Of a DNA stretch of 64,000 nucleotides, positions 24,439 to 39,400 are shown in pieces. The DNA comes from Riptortus pedestris. Its lineage: Eukaryota; Arthropoda; Insecta; Hemiptera; Alydidae. A model generated the notes under the pieces. The model had not been told where the DNA came from. It did no database searches and saw only the letters and a program-made list of their open reading frames with translations. The position numbers and the translations under genes are program-made. Each line of letters starts with the position of its first letter. Position 1 is the stretch's first letter. The stretch covers positions 27,966,001 through 28,030,000 of the forward strand of contig CM032230.1 of the NCBI GenBank assembly GCA_019009955.1, in the 5' to 3' direction.

Positions 24439-27400
24439 TGCTATTATCAGTCAGATAAAAAAAATGTTGAATAAGCAAAACTATTAGCTAAGTAGTGTGC
24501 TATATTCATTTTTGCTGGATGTTTAGGAATCTGGTAGCTCAGGTAAGAAAATTAAAGGCCTTGTTCTTTTACAGTTAATTTATTCTATGCTATAGAGCGC
24601 TTTCAGAACAGATGGTCCATCATCAGTGCCTGCTTGCAAATATTTACCATTAAAAAATGTCGTACAAGCTGTTATTAAATTAAAAATATACGTACACATC
24701 GAAGGACAAGTATTAGTTTTAGAACGTATAACTTTAACTTATAACTTATATATTTATTCATATATTATCTATAAATACACACTGGAGCACTAATTTGTAT
24801 TTTTTCTTAAAGTAATATGTTCTAAAACTAATACGTATAATTCAATGTGTATATATATAATTCAATTTTTAATTTAATAACAGCTTGTATAACATTTTTA
24901 ATGGTAAATTAGAATTACAAGTAACAATGTCTATATGGAAAAGGAACCTTCTGTTTCTTCAGGCCTCATAGTTAGAAAATATTGATTTAGATGCTGGCAA
25001 ATGATCAGGAGTATGAAGAGACAGTATGGGTCAATCCATATGAAGTGAACCAAATAAAAAAAAAAAAAAAAACTATACCATTTTGAAATTTTTGTTGTTT
25101 ATATATTATTGTCATATGTACTGAAAGTACAAGTAGCTTCATTCATTTATTTTTATTTAATTGTAAATATTTATGGCGAACATTATGAAAGAGATTATCA
25201 TAATGTTTAAGGAAGAATACCTTCCTCAAGTAAGCAAAACTTTGCTCTCTTTAAGTGGCCAAAAATAATGTACAGGGAGATGCTTGTGCTTCTCCTTTCT
25301 AAGGAGGGTTAGGACCTGGGTAGGTCCTTTTGCTTGGGGTTGGCTTTTCTAAATCATATATTGTACAAATGCTTGCCAAATGTATGGTGTTCATTGTTAG
25401 TTACTTTTTTTTCAGTGATATATCCCTAAATGGTTCTTCACATGACTTGAGTTCAAATCTAGAAGACTCTTACACAACAAAGTCTGTTATCCAGGTCTTG
25501 AAAGAAATCTCAAGAAAGAGAGCATATACTCCAGTAAGTTTGTTTTAATGCAATTTTGGATTAAATTTGTTTTATCTAATTAGAATCAGTTCTTCATAGA
25601 CACTTCCATTATCTACATATAACTTTAATACACCTACAAATCTAGTGCTCACAAATATTTTTTTCTCTTTAGATTCAAATAAAAATTCAGTGTCTTAAAT
25701 TATACATCAGAGTGAATTCACCAAGTAAATAGATATTTATATAGATTTATATGTTTAACACAGTTATTCCCATCTGAAGTTTTTTTATTATTTGGGACTC
25801 TTACGGGTCCTTGACCTTGAGTTCTAAGTTATAATGCTTATGAAACAGGAATTTATTTAGTGAACATATTTAAATTAGGCCTTTATATAAACCCTGGCTT
25901 CAAAAGAATGGTAGACTCATAGATTCAGGTCAGCCGTAATAGTTATATAATGGTTAATAATTATTATTATTTATTAACGTCCACTTTTTGCAACTTAGGC
26001 TAATCGGGACGGGTTATCTACAGGTTACCACCCTTTTCTAGCCAGGGTGGGATTTTAGGACATTATTTAATGAATTTCGTCACTAAATAATTTACTTTGC
26101 CCAGGCGGGAATCGAACTCGCCACTCTAGGTTTACCATGTGAGATAAAGGTCAACGCTTTAACTCGCATGGCTAACCTGAGCCCCATAATGGTTAATAAA
26201 TAACAAAAATGATTTGTTATTTTATATTAGCAATGGCATTTTTTATTGTCAGATTTTATTTTAAATTAATGAGCAGATGTTTTCAAAAGGAAATAAAATT
26301 TATTTATTTTATAGGGTGGGACTGAGGCTTTTATTTAATGAGTTTGTCATTAAATAAATTCCTATTATTCACATGGGAATTTAACTCATGACTTGAAAGA
26401 AAATTGAATGGTTATTCTTTTGTGTGCTATTAATATTGAAATTAAAGCATGTGTAATATTATAGATTAATGCAAGTTTATCTTTCATTCAACCGCATTTA
26501 TAACTGTGGTTTAGATGAGTCATTTAAACCACATTTCTATTTATAACTGTGGTTTTCATGTCTTATTTTCTTGTGTCGTTCTAAGTCAACAATCTAATAA
26601 AATTTTATCTTAACAAAATCGTTTTAAATATTCTATTTTTAAGCTCTTACAATTGCTATAATTGTTATATTTCTCCTTCAGAGAGGGAATCATTGTAAAA
26701 AAAAACATTTTATTTTTCAACATCTTACCCAGTACTTTTAGCAGATTTCCCTTAAGGGAAATCAGCTATTGAGGTTGTACTCATGACGGAATTTTCGAAA
26801 TTTTTCTTCAAAAGTCCATCGATCCTACCTAGTAGATGACGAAAATGAGGTCCGTTCAAAACTGTATATATATATATATATATATATGGTGTGTAAATAT
26901 GAAACTGAATTTTGTGGGATAATTGTGTAGACAAATATTTTTCTAACAAGAATGCCAGTCTTGCTCGCAATCCAGTTATTGAACTATTTTTTTTTATTTT
27001 TCATTAGAAGTAAAACTGTTCAGTTCATTGGTGCAATAAATAGTCAGTGAGATCCAAGTCTACAAGTAAGCTGCATGCGAAAGTATTTCCCAATTGAATG
27101 CCCTAATTGTTTCCTGGACTGTTTTACTATGAGTGATGGTCAGCAAAATCACCTTTTATGCTTTTTTTTTTTTTTTTTTTTTTATTGAGGCCATTTTTCA
27201 CACAGTGCAGCTCATAATAGATCACACATTTTTTATCTAACCAACCACATATTGTTTTCTTTCTACTGTGACTTGGTCTTACTATGAATGCTGATGGTAT
27301 TTATCCATACTCTTTTATTGTTTAGGACTCTCAAAATATATCCATGTTCATCACCGGACACCATTTGATGGACAAATTACTTTCTTTTTTACTTTGAGAG

Positions 27401-30400
27401 CACCATTTCATTAGTGTTTTGTTTTTCTTCTATCATTCAGTTTATATAGCCTGCTTTCATATATTCTGGATTTCCATGGTGCATGCCATTTTGCGAGTTA
27501 TTGGATTTTAGCATCATCATCCCAAAATGTTTTTTCAATTGGCTGGCTTCAAAATCTTCCAATGGTCTCTATATTCTTCATTTCTCAAGTCGAAACTGAA
27601 TTGAAATTGAGTTTTTTAATCTGCAATTCTGCAGCATTTTTCTTTAAATCGTAACAGGAAATCCCTGCTATCTGCAAACCGTAGTTTCCAGGACCAAAAC
27701 AACATGGCCACCACTATTAAAACCTATGCTGTTGTATGAAATTTGTATTTTTGTGAGTTGAAATCTTTATCTGTTGTTTAAGAACGAAATTGGTGCCAAT
27801 GATGCTGTTTGGCAGTAACTATATTGACTATAACATTTGTATAAACATTCATAGTAATTGTATACAATTGTCCATGCACCTGTGAGCTACGTGAGTTTTA
27901 CCTGTATGTCATTGAACTGTTAGAATTTGCAGTTGAATTATTGTTCCAATGACCTAAATTCAAGTAAGGGTCTCAAACTCGTATGGGGAGGCTCACACAA
28001 GGGGGGGGGACTATTACATTTACACGCATGCACACACACATTAGCTGCCATTCTCTATATTAATTATATTTGTTTGCATTAATAATTTCATTTATTCATT
28101 CATAAACTACTTGACTATTGATATTAAACTTAATTTACTTAGTTTCAATTTTATTTGTCAGACTGAAGATGAGGAAGAACAACAAGAAACAAAACGGAGG
28201 CCAGAACATAATTTATATCTTTCACGCCTTGAAAATGAGGAAGAAAACCCTATTCCCTCAAGGTATGTTTTCATTTCTTTATAAACTTTGATTATTAATA
28301 AATATTTTAGTTTAAAAAAAAAATTCTTCTATTTCCCAAAGGCTGGTGATACACTTAATTTATTTCTATTAGGTTGTAAAATGAGTTCTTAGCGTTTATC
28401 TATATTTCAATTTAATCCTCTCTGTGTTTATAAAATCATGTTTACTTGGTCAATAATATTTGCATATTCTAAAAAATAAAGCTTAACATATCTCATACAA
28501 ATGTCCCAAATCATTTTGGGGGATGCGGGATATGTTTCTTAAAGTGATACATGGGTTCCTCACAATTTGATGGAAAAGAATTTATTGGACCGCATTTCCA
28601 TTAGCGATTCCCTCCTGAAACTTAGTGTTAATGATCCATTTTAAAGGGGTTTATATCTGGGGATGAAAAGTGGGAATTTCAGTATAGTCAAATCATTGAT
28701 TTTAAAATTTAAATATATTTGCTTTTCTTAGCATATTTGTTGACTTTCATCTAAAATATTTTTGTATATTTAGGTCAATTTAATACTATCCAGCATATTA
28801 TTTTCTATTTCATGAAGGAAAAAAAGAAAAAATTAAAAGTCTCAATATGAAAGCAATGTTTAAAAAAAATCTGATTTGGACACTAATTGACCTCATTGTA
28901 ATTCTATTAAATTATATAAACAAGATATTTTGCTGTACTTCATTTAAAATTACTTCATTCGGAAGTGCCATGTAATATCCTTAGCAATAAAATGTTCACT
29001 ATTTTATTTAATCACTCGGTCCCCTCCCCCTCATTCCTCCTTAGTCATTTTCGTGCAAAAGGGTAGGTTACACAACTAGATGTTACAACCATCCTGTAAT
29101 GAAATTTCAACATTCTGAATATAGTCGTTTTTGAGTTGTGTAAGAGATACATACTAATGTCATGTTAAAACTAGTTGAAATAGTTCTATGGGCTGCCAAA
29201 AGTGATGATTGTTGAAATCTGAAAACAAAACATTTTGTTATTACAATACTTCCCTTTGATGTGTACGAGGAAGTAAAGATAGTGTATTAATTTTAAATTA
29301 GTTTTTCGTTATCCGGGTTCATTTTAAAATCCCTTCGAATAAGATTCAAATTTTTATAACATACAAAGAAGGCTATACATATATGTTTGCTAAATATTTA
29401 ATAAAAACAAATTTCAATTGTTATTTAGGACCATTAATGAAGATGACCGTAAAAGAGTTCGAGAACCTGACTGGGACACACCAAATATTGCTGGTCCAAA
29501 GAGAAGAAGGAAAAACACACATATAGTTAACAATGAAATCCTCTCATCTCTAAGTTCAAGTATTGGGCTTCATTTAATTCATTCGAAACCAGGTGAAAAT
29601 ATAGTCTTAGTTCTTTATTATATTTATTTTGTTTTCTACATGATTTTGTCACACATTTTTTATCTGCTCGTATCAACACTTGTGTCAGTCACTCTTGGCT
29701 GGGTGTCCATAATAGAATAGTTCTTACTCAAGGGCTGCATAAACTATGCAAGTTTTCCATCAGCTGGTATATGACACACTGATGACCTCACCAACTATTC
29801 TTTGTTTCTCCCATAGTAAGAAGTCTATGTAAAAAGGATGTGACTCAGTTACTCAAAGTGAAAGTCAGATGGTAAGATGTGTGGGGATTTTCGGAAAACA
29901 ACTCCAAATAACTCATTTAATATTTGAAATACATAACAAATAATTAAAACCACATTTATAGGAAGTTTGTAGCAAGACTAGTTATTTTCATTTTATCTAT
30001 CTGATTCATTATATATAGATATTTACAAATTTTCAATGTTCTCCGCAAACCACACCCCTCTCTATACTCCAAGTTGTGCCATTAATGAATATAATCTTCA
30101 TATGTGCATGAAAATATTAAATATGGAGTTATGATATGATACAAGAAAATAATCATGTAGTCTATAAGATAAAACTTTAAATATTGATGACATTTCACAT
30201 GTTTGAATATATCTAACACAGTAAAAGTACAATGAAAACAATATTTGATATCTGAGCTTAGAACAAAATCTTTCATTATTTATCAGCTTATTGTTATTAT
30301 TACAATAAAAAGTCTGTCATGCTGTGTCTCATAAACTTAGCAGATTTACCACGTTTTTAATACCAAGGTTTATAATAGATAAATCTACATGCTGTTGACA

Positions 30401-33400
30401 CCTCTGTGAATATTAAGTGAATAAATATAAACGGTAATGAGAACTATTTCAGTCAATTTTCATTTTAATAACCTCTACAACGGAAAGCATCTAAATTGTA
30501 AAGAAACAGGTCAGCCAACCTCTCAGAGCTGCATAGATAGATAGAAATATTCTAGACCAGAAAGTAAAACAATTACTGAAATATATCTGAATATAAAATA
30601 TTATAAATATATAAAATTCAAATTTATTGGTTAACATTCATGTATAGAACATCGTTTATGGATCATTCAATTTGCAATAAGATTGGTTCTATACAATTTT
30701 ACGATCCGATGTATAGTAACAAGAGATATTTTGAATTTTAGAAATTCCTCCCTCTAAACCACCCCCCCCCTCCCTCTGGTCCGATTTCATTCATAAACGA
30801 ACTTGATCTTTCTTTTTACATTAAAGGTTTGAATATGGAGTTTGGTAACGATCAAATAAAAATCGTCATCACTAGAGCGTTAACATACAAATATATATAC
30901 ACACACACACACGCACCTCATGTTCGCCATGTCTGGGGTAGGATCGATGGACATTTGAAGAATTTTTGCATCATGAGTACGACCTCAATAGGTTGATTTC
31001 CCTTAACTCTTTCCTTGTGCAAAGCCACTATAGTGGTTTTGCGTAAAGAAAGGGTTAAGGGAAATGGGAGGGGGGGAGAGAGAGAGAGAATTACAATGGG
31101 AGGTTCATCATGATTTCTTATTAAATTTTTGAAATACAAAATTGGTCAATGTAACAATAAAACTAAAACAGCTTAAACAATTGATATATTAATGGTTAAA
31201 AATTATCAAGTACGAAATATAAGCATCCTCAGATCTTCTGCCTATGATGAACAATGATTCATTCTAATTTCAAAGAAATTAACTAAACATACTTAATTTA
31301 TTTTTTGTTTATTTAATATTTTATTACCCCCATTAGTAAAATTCATTGGTGGGGCTTATTTTTATCTATTATTGTTTTTTATTTATTATTTATTTTTTTC
31401 CATTTTAGCTGTAGAAAGGCAAAAACAGACTGTAAGCATAGGGACTCAAGCAAGCTTATTGAAGGACAGTCCTGATGTGAGTATTTGTTACTATTTATTA
31501 TTCACAATCATTTGTCTTTGATTTTGAAATTATATTATTATGATTTTTATTCTGAGGTTACTGGATAATATTATATCCAAGGCCAACTAACCACTATAAG
31601 TATTTATTTGTCATTATTATTATTACTTTTCTAATGGGAATTAAAAATTTCCGAACAATTTCCTTATTTTCTCAGCAAAAGACATGGATATTCTCATCAT
31701 TTGGAATATTGATATCAATGATGCCCAGCTGTTTTTTTTCCCCCTCTTGGTTATGTCAAGAATATCAGGCTTATTTTGATGAGCAGTACCATAGTTTCAT
31801 TCCAATTGATATTATTATTAAATAATTAGAAGGTAAAATTCCAGAGAGAGACAATTAAAATTCAAAGAGGTACATCAAGATCATTCCTAATTATTTCATT
31901 TAGATGGGAAACTTCCAATTTTACTCTCTCCTGGTTAACATATTAATTTTCCTGGTTTTTCTAATCTCACTTCTTGCACGACTTCAGAGTAAATGTGGAC
32001 TTGAATTGTTTATTCAATACATCGATTAAAAAATTATTGTATATTTTTTTTTTATATCACACTTTGGCACTACATTGGTGACTGTAAGTCAGGTTTGTAT
32101 GTGTTACTCTCGGTTGTGTCTACTAAAGTTGAATTGGTTCTTAATTGAAAAGGATATGAAGTATCTTCCAAGCTGAGTGTTTTGTTTAGTCCTCATTAAT
32201 ATGGGGGGAAAATTATATTAAATTTAAAAGTGCGTATAAAAATAACTCTGTTTTATCAAAATAAAGAAGAGGTCCAAATATTGTGATTTGTAGCTCTAAA
32301 TTTTAGCATCTGTCAAGGGGAGAAACAAAAATTGCCTATTTTGTAAACAGTATGGGAGTTCGATTCTCGCCTGGGCAAAGGAAATTATTTAGTCACGAAA
32401 TTCATTAAATTACATCCTAAAATCCCACCCTGGCTAGAAAAGGGTGGTAACCTGTAGATAACCCGTCCCAATTAGCCTGAGTTGCAAAAAAGTGGACGTT
32501 AATAAATAATAATAATAGTAAACAGTGTTAGTGATATACATGCATATATCTGGAGAGCATTGTTACGGATTATGCCCACTTTGAAAACAAATTCTGATGT
32601 TATATTCAATGTGAATGGCTGATTTGTGATGATGATTGTATTTTATTTGGTTAATTAAAACCTTTATCTCTAAAATCAATTTAATAAAATTATTAATTAA
32701 AACCTTTATCTCTAAAATCAATTTAATAAAATACAATAAAAGTCCTGATCTTTCCTTCCTAAAATTAAAAAAGAGTGGTAGTGGCCCCTCTCATACCTCT
32801 CCCCCAGCTGGCCCTCCCTACCTTAGAGTCCAACTCCTGATTATCCATTTGTGAGGTTGGTAGGTATGCTCTTGTTATAAAAAAAAAATTAATTTTGCTT
32901 AAAATCAATGATAGTTTGTAAATTATTGCTACAATCATATTTATGTTCAGGGTATATGCACACTTCATGCAACTGAGACGAATCAGGATCGATTGAATTT
33001 GTCACCTTGCAGAAAGCGCAATGTTAAGGGCCATATTTGGTTTTAAAATCAAAGGAAGTTAATGTTGGATACACTACTCTTCTGAACCCTTTGGCTAAAA
33101 TTAATGTATACACACTTATTTAAATTTTATATTATACTAATATTGTACTAATGTTTGCAGAAGAAGCACAATGAGCAGGCTGCACAAACAAATATTTCAA
33201 AAGACGTGAAAGAAGCTGGGACTATGCCAGATCCACCTCCTCCTCCAAGACCACGTTGTAAGCCTTCTAACTATAACTTTTTTTAAAATATAATTCTGAA
33301 ATTCAAAACAATAATTTATATTTGTTCTGTAATTTGAATATTTTAAATTCTATTATTATTTTGGGAGGCTTATTCTCAGTGAAAAACTGGAGTAAAATCC

Positions 33401-36400
33401 ATATCGGGGGAAAATCCAACCGATATGGAGTTTGTAATTGTCACATGTTATGGGGAATTTAAAAATTTTCGAACTATTCTGGCAGTATCAAGAAGTACCC
33501 CTTGCTGTGCTTCTTTTATAATTGCTGTTGGCAGATTCAAGTTCTTGGTGCCTGCTATCGTTGTTTTTGAGACTAGTCCATTTGAACTTACTATAATAGG
33601 CGTAACTATGGCAGATTTCAGTTTGTATACCTCTTTGAGCTCGATAGCCAATTCTTGATATTTTCTTAATTTTTCGGCATGGGATTTTCGAATATTCTCA
33701 TCATTGGGCACTGCAATGTCAATAATCTATTATTATTATTGGTATTATTATTACTGTGACAGTTATAGGGCTGGAAGATGATCACTTATACCCATCCGTA
33801 TAATCCTTAACAGTCATCAGATTCTTTTATATTATTACAATGGATAAACAAGTACTCCTTATTGTTCACCTTATTCCTGTTCTCCTTTTGGAGATTAGGT
33901 TTTTGGTCCGGGGACCATTGTTGATATATTAAAGCTCTCTTTGGCTGTTATTTATATGTGCTGTCTTTTAGCCTATTAAGTGCAAAATTATTGAGAAACA
34001 AATCCCCAATTTTTAGGAATATTTATTAATATTATGTAAAAGTAGTAATAATTAAGTAGAATGTTAATATAAAAGTAAAAATAAAATAAAAAAAATCATT
34101 TAAAGAAAAATGGGTAGTGGAAGGAGAAAAGGAAATAAATCACTTTGAAGGATGACATTTATGCAGGCTTTTCAAAGAAAGATTTCCATACGTTTCATCA
34201 TCCTTATTATTTATCTTTTGACACCATTATGTTTATGGAAAACATTACCACATTGGTCCAGCACTCTACTCTTGGATAGTTCCAAACTAAGCCAAAAATA
34301 AGGCAGAGATTAAAAGGAAATGATTCTACTTCATATCGTTTAAATGTCTATTTAAACTTATTTTAATTGCCTTTATAAAGAGAAATATCTTTAATATTTT
34401 ACTGTTGACCCATATTATGCTTTTTACCTGTGGCAAATGCATTTTAGTCATAGCAACAAAAAGTGGACGTTAATAAATAATAATATAAATGCATATTTAA
34501 TAAAGATTGATATTATAGGATTGATATTTTCTTTTTAACCTACCCTTTACAGTTAGATTAACTATTATTCCGTAATTTGACTTAAGATAATATTTGGTTT
34601 TGGGACATTGAGATTTATCATTTGTTGAAATGTCAAGTTTTGTTTGTATTAATTCTCTGACATTTCTTAATTAATAGTCGGTTTAAACCCTTTAAGTTAT
34701 AAAAATTCTTCTAAATTTGGTTTAGTAATAACCCAGAGTACCCTAAACATGTATTCCCCATTTCCAATTGGCATTTCTGTGATTGTTATCAAATTCCTTT
34801 ACTCTTAAGCTTAACAGTAAGTCAAGTCTTGCTTATCCTCATCATTTAATATTTATTCTTTAAAATATCATAATTTCCTACTATTAGTTTAAGATATTTA
34901 TTTCTAAAAATGCCAACAATGAATTGGTTGCTGCTTCTGACCAATTCTTCAAACTATCATGTGCTTCACATTTCTTTCATGACTAGTGAGTAGTTTGATA
35001 AAATTTGTATTTTTCATGTTTGGTAAAATATGAAACATTAATGTTGACATTTACTTGAAAATTGCCTAATAATTAAAATGATTTATTAATTAAAAATACA
35101 AATTGTAAATCATGTACAACATGCACTCTATAATGAATGATGTTTGAATGTAAATTAAATACTGCCGCAATTTGTTTAAATATAAAATATTTGATTTCCT
35201 TTCTTTGTTTCAGCTCCTGTAAAGGAAAAGGTAGTGACTGATCTAAATGGGATACTAAAATCAGCACTATCAAAATTCAATATCCTGCCTAAAGAGGGCT
35301 CTAATAAATGTGAAGAAATACTTTCTTCTCCCAGTTCTCCTTTTGCTACAAAACTTGATGGAATTTCTCCTGGAATAACTTCTAAAATTGCTGAAACAGT
35401 AAGCTCAACAAACCCAGTAGTTTCAACGGGCTCAACAAGCCAAACCAATAAAAGTTTGAACCAGGGGGTTCAGGAAGGTTTTGCTTCACAGGCTAACACT
35501 TTTATGTTACCTGTTTCATCACCTAATGTCACATTTGGCACATCACCACTTACATTCTCCGGTAAAAATTCTGAAAAAAGCTCTGAGGAATTACCAAAAA
35601 GTTCTGAAACCTCTAAAACAGGTAGTAAACCTGATTTAGTTGGTAAAAAGGATGAATCAAAACCTGAACTGGGTGGCTTTAAATTCATCGCTCCAGTTGA
35701 AGCTCCTAAGAGTGTAAGTTCTCCTTTCACTTTTGGTTCACAGCCTCAAACTAGTGTTGCTCAAGAATCTTTAACTCCTGGGGCAAACAAAGTAGCTACT
35801 GGTTTTAAAATGCCAGAAGTAAATAATACTGCAAGTACTCAGAGCCCTATTGCTCAGCCTGCATTTTCATTTGGTAAATCCACAACAGAAAATTCTGCTA
35901 GTGTGACTACTACCAGCTCTACTACTACTGCTCTACCAGCAACAGCATCACCATTACAAATTCCTCAAGCCAGTTCAACATCTTTGGTACCTACTGTACC
36001 TTCAAATGAACCACCTAAAAATGAGCCATTTAAATTCACTTCTGGATTTGGTACCTTAAACAAGGCTACTGAAGGGAAGGAACAGCCAACAGAAGAGAAG
36101 AAAGAAACAGCAGTATTTTCATTTGGTAAACCTGAAGACAAACCTGCTTCAAATATAGAAAAGGCTGATAATAAGCCATTTCAGTTTGGCACTGGAGTGT
36201 TTGGTTTTGGCCAAAATGCCAGTCAAAACAAGGAAACACCAAGCAACAATATTTTTGTAAACAATACTAAAACTTCATTAACCACAACTCAACCTTCAAG
36301 TGATAACAAAAAGCCTGTATTCTCCTTTTCAGGCAGCACTGAGAAGAAAGACGAAAAACCCGGAGGGTTTTCATTTAAGATACCTAACAGTAATGCTACT

Positions 36401-39400
36401 ACATCAGGTGAAAATAAACCTGTATTTTCTTTTATTAATACTCAAACCAGTACTCCAGCTAATACAACTGTCACAGGCACAATTGTTTCCTCCTCTTCAT
36501 CTGATACAAAACCAATTTTTCCTGCTTCATTGTTTGGCACTACAACTAGTTCCACAACAATGACTAGTTCACCTGCCACTACAATTGCAAATACTTCAGT
36601 AGTTCCTACTCCCACATCAATAAACACTACTAATGCATTTGGTTCAGGTTCAACATTTGGTAGCTTGGCTAATGATTCTGGAAAACCTCTTAATACTACT
36701 ACTAATACAACTCCGGCTTCTACTTTTGGAAGCATTTCATCCCCCTTTGGCTCTGGAAATAAAACTGTTTTTGGAAGTAATCCTACTACTAAAGCAAATA
36801 GTACCTCTCTTTTCAATACCACACTTACAAATAATCAGACTACAAACAGTTCGATTTTTGGAAGTTCCAACACTACTGCGTTTCCAACAACCACTCCAAC
36901 TGCTGCCTTTGGAACTACTGTATCAACAACTAGTAATGTATCATTTGGAAGTACAGCAACTGTTAGCGCTCCTTCATTTGGTAATCCAACTACAACTACT
37001 GCTCCTTCTTTTGGAAGTACCACTACTCCAAGTTCAACATTTGGAAGCACTGCCCCGAATACTAATACTCCTGGTTTTGGTAATACAACAGCTGCTGGCA
37101 GTAATGCTCCAGTGTTTGGGACTACTATTGCTACTACAACTGCATCTGCATTTGGTGCTACAAATGCAAATACTCCTAGTTTTGGCAACATTCAAACAAC
37201 AAATGCTCCAATATTTGGTTCGTCTAATACTGGAAATACTGCTTCAACTTTTGGTGGCACTACTAGTACTTTTGGAAGTACCCCAGCTGTTGGGTCCTCT
37301 GTGCCCCCATTTGGTACTACAAATTCGACTCCAGCATTTGGTACTGCTACTACTCCAGCATTTGGTGGGAGCTCTTCAGCAACTGCCCCTGCTTTTGGTA
37401 GTCAGCAACAAGGGTTTGGTAATCAAGCAGCTACAACATTTGGAGGCACTCCTGCATTTGGACAAAGTACGACTCCACTATTTGGTGCGTCCAACACATT
37501 TGGTAATCAAAGTTCTACTCCAGCTTTTGGTACGACTGGAGCTTTTGGGACCTCTTCATCGACCTTTAGTGCTACAACTCCAGTTGCACCAGCATTCGGT
37601 TCAACAAGTGTCACACAAACTCCAAGTGCTCCAGCATTTGGTTCAGCGAGTGCTACACCAACTCCTGCTTTTGGTTCAGCGAGTGCTACACCAACTCCAG
37701 CTCCTGCTTTTGGTACAAGTGCTACACCAACTCCTGCTCCTGCTTTTGGTTCAACAAGTGCTACATTTGGCTCAACACCTGCTTTTGGAGTACAGGATGC
37801 TAATAAGCCTTTCTCATTCAATGCACCAGCTACTCAACCAGCTGCTACAAGTGGATTTAATTTTACTGCACAGCAGCAACCACAAGCTGCAAGTGGAGGT
37901 CTTTTTCAATTTGGAGCTTCAACTTCTCAGCCTGGCCAGCCATTCCAGTTTAATGCAGCACAACCTAATGCTACTGGTAAGATCAATTTATGGTTTTATA
38001 AACCAGGAAATTTTTCCAAGATATATAATTGTTTGTTTCATTAATAGGGCAGCTAAGCCGCATGAGGTAAAACAATTCCAGATGGCTATACAGTTGAGAT
38101 TGCACTAACAGGTGTCAAGGGTCATGGGCGGTCGCCACTTGGGAAGGGCCACCGCTGTCAAACACCCTTCGACAGCCACCATTAACGTGCTAATATATGG
38201 TCTAAGTTGGAGATAGGCAGTCGGGACCCAGTCTTTCAAGGGGTGTAGCATTTCTAAAAGAATGGAATATTTTATCCTTCATTATAATTTTTATAATTTT
38301 ATGCAATAGTATTTTTCTCTTTATAAGTTTGTGGAGGTCATAGGATTTCTCAATTCATTCAGTATTCATCTTAAAGTTTAATTTTAGTATTTCAGAGATG
38401 ACAGTTTGATATGCTATGCTTCATAATCTTCTAACTGCTTAGAGATTAAGAAATTTGTTTCTTAATGGGAGAAAAATAAATCTACTTTTAAAGATAGTTA
38501 TTTTGACAAATTTGAATTAATTCATAATATATTTTTTCAATCATGACCCCCACTGATAAGAATTCCAATATCTGTTTGTGAAAGAAAACTCATTCGTAAT
38601 TTGTTCCTGTCTTTCCCATCCACCTCCTTATTATTTGGAAGTGGAGAAAAAAGATTTAGCACTGTGTTCAGAAAATGGTGTGGCTATTTTTAATTGAGCT
38701 CACTGATTGGGGTATGAACTATTTGTATTTTTTATAATGATTTGTACCTAACACTGCCATGATTTTAGAATAGCTGAATGTATATGTTGAAATTTTATTT
38801 CACAATTAATAATTAATCATTATACAAATGTACATCTGGAGTTATAACGTACTAATGTTATTAATGTTTGATACTTTTTTTTTACATTCAAAAATTGAAA
38901 ATGGCTCTGAAGCAATTGTTCAAAAATATGTTTTCCCCTTTATTCTATTTCTACAGACATTTGGGATACATTTATAAAAAGTAACAGTTAATTAAGCATA
39001 ACCCATGAAGCCCATAAAACTGTTTTATTGAGTTTATTAGTGTTGTAGTTATTGACTACTGTTTTATTCTCTTTGATTTTTCTTTTGAGAAAACAAGTTA
39101 CGCTCATAAAATATTAATAAATTTACATGATTGTGAGTTCTTAATTATATTTTGCTTCTGCTTTAAAGACTGAATGATTTAGTCAAATATGAGTCATACA
39201 TCATTTTGCTCAATATTAAAATTATGTATTTATTAAGGATCTTTAATAATATTACAGGTTTCACAGCAGGTTTTTCGCCTGGTGGTGAGTTCATGATATC
39301 TACTTCCAATGCTCTTTTGTTTTAGCTTTTTTTTTTTTTTGCTTATTTTATTCATGGCTTAACATTTAGCATGCCTCTTTTATGCTTTTCTCTGTTCTGC

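Noticed and set aside
32636..32968. Short ORFs on both strands around 32.6-33.0 kb
   Set aside because: Low-complexity and repeat-derived (two copies of 'cctttatctctaaaatcaat'); no domain and no splice context with the POM121-like gene.
37977..38044. Read-through of exon 8 to a stop at 38042 as the protein C-terminus
   Set aside because: A donor GTAAGA at 37977 and in-phase downstream exon 10 encoding a POM121-like tail are better supported. Intron retention could still give this short form.
36633..38108. Plus-strand ORF of 491 codons rich in Leu, Gln and His
   Set aside because: It is the +1 frame of POM121-like exon 8. The exon's real frame encodes FG repeats and agrees with splice phases on both sides. 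Similar Leu/Gln-rich frames inside 59.9-62.5 kb are shadows of the array.
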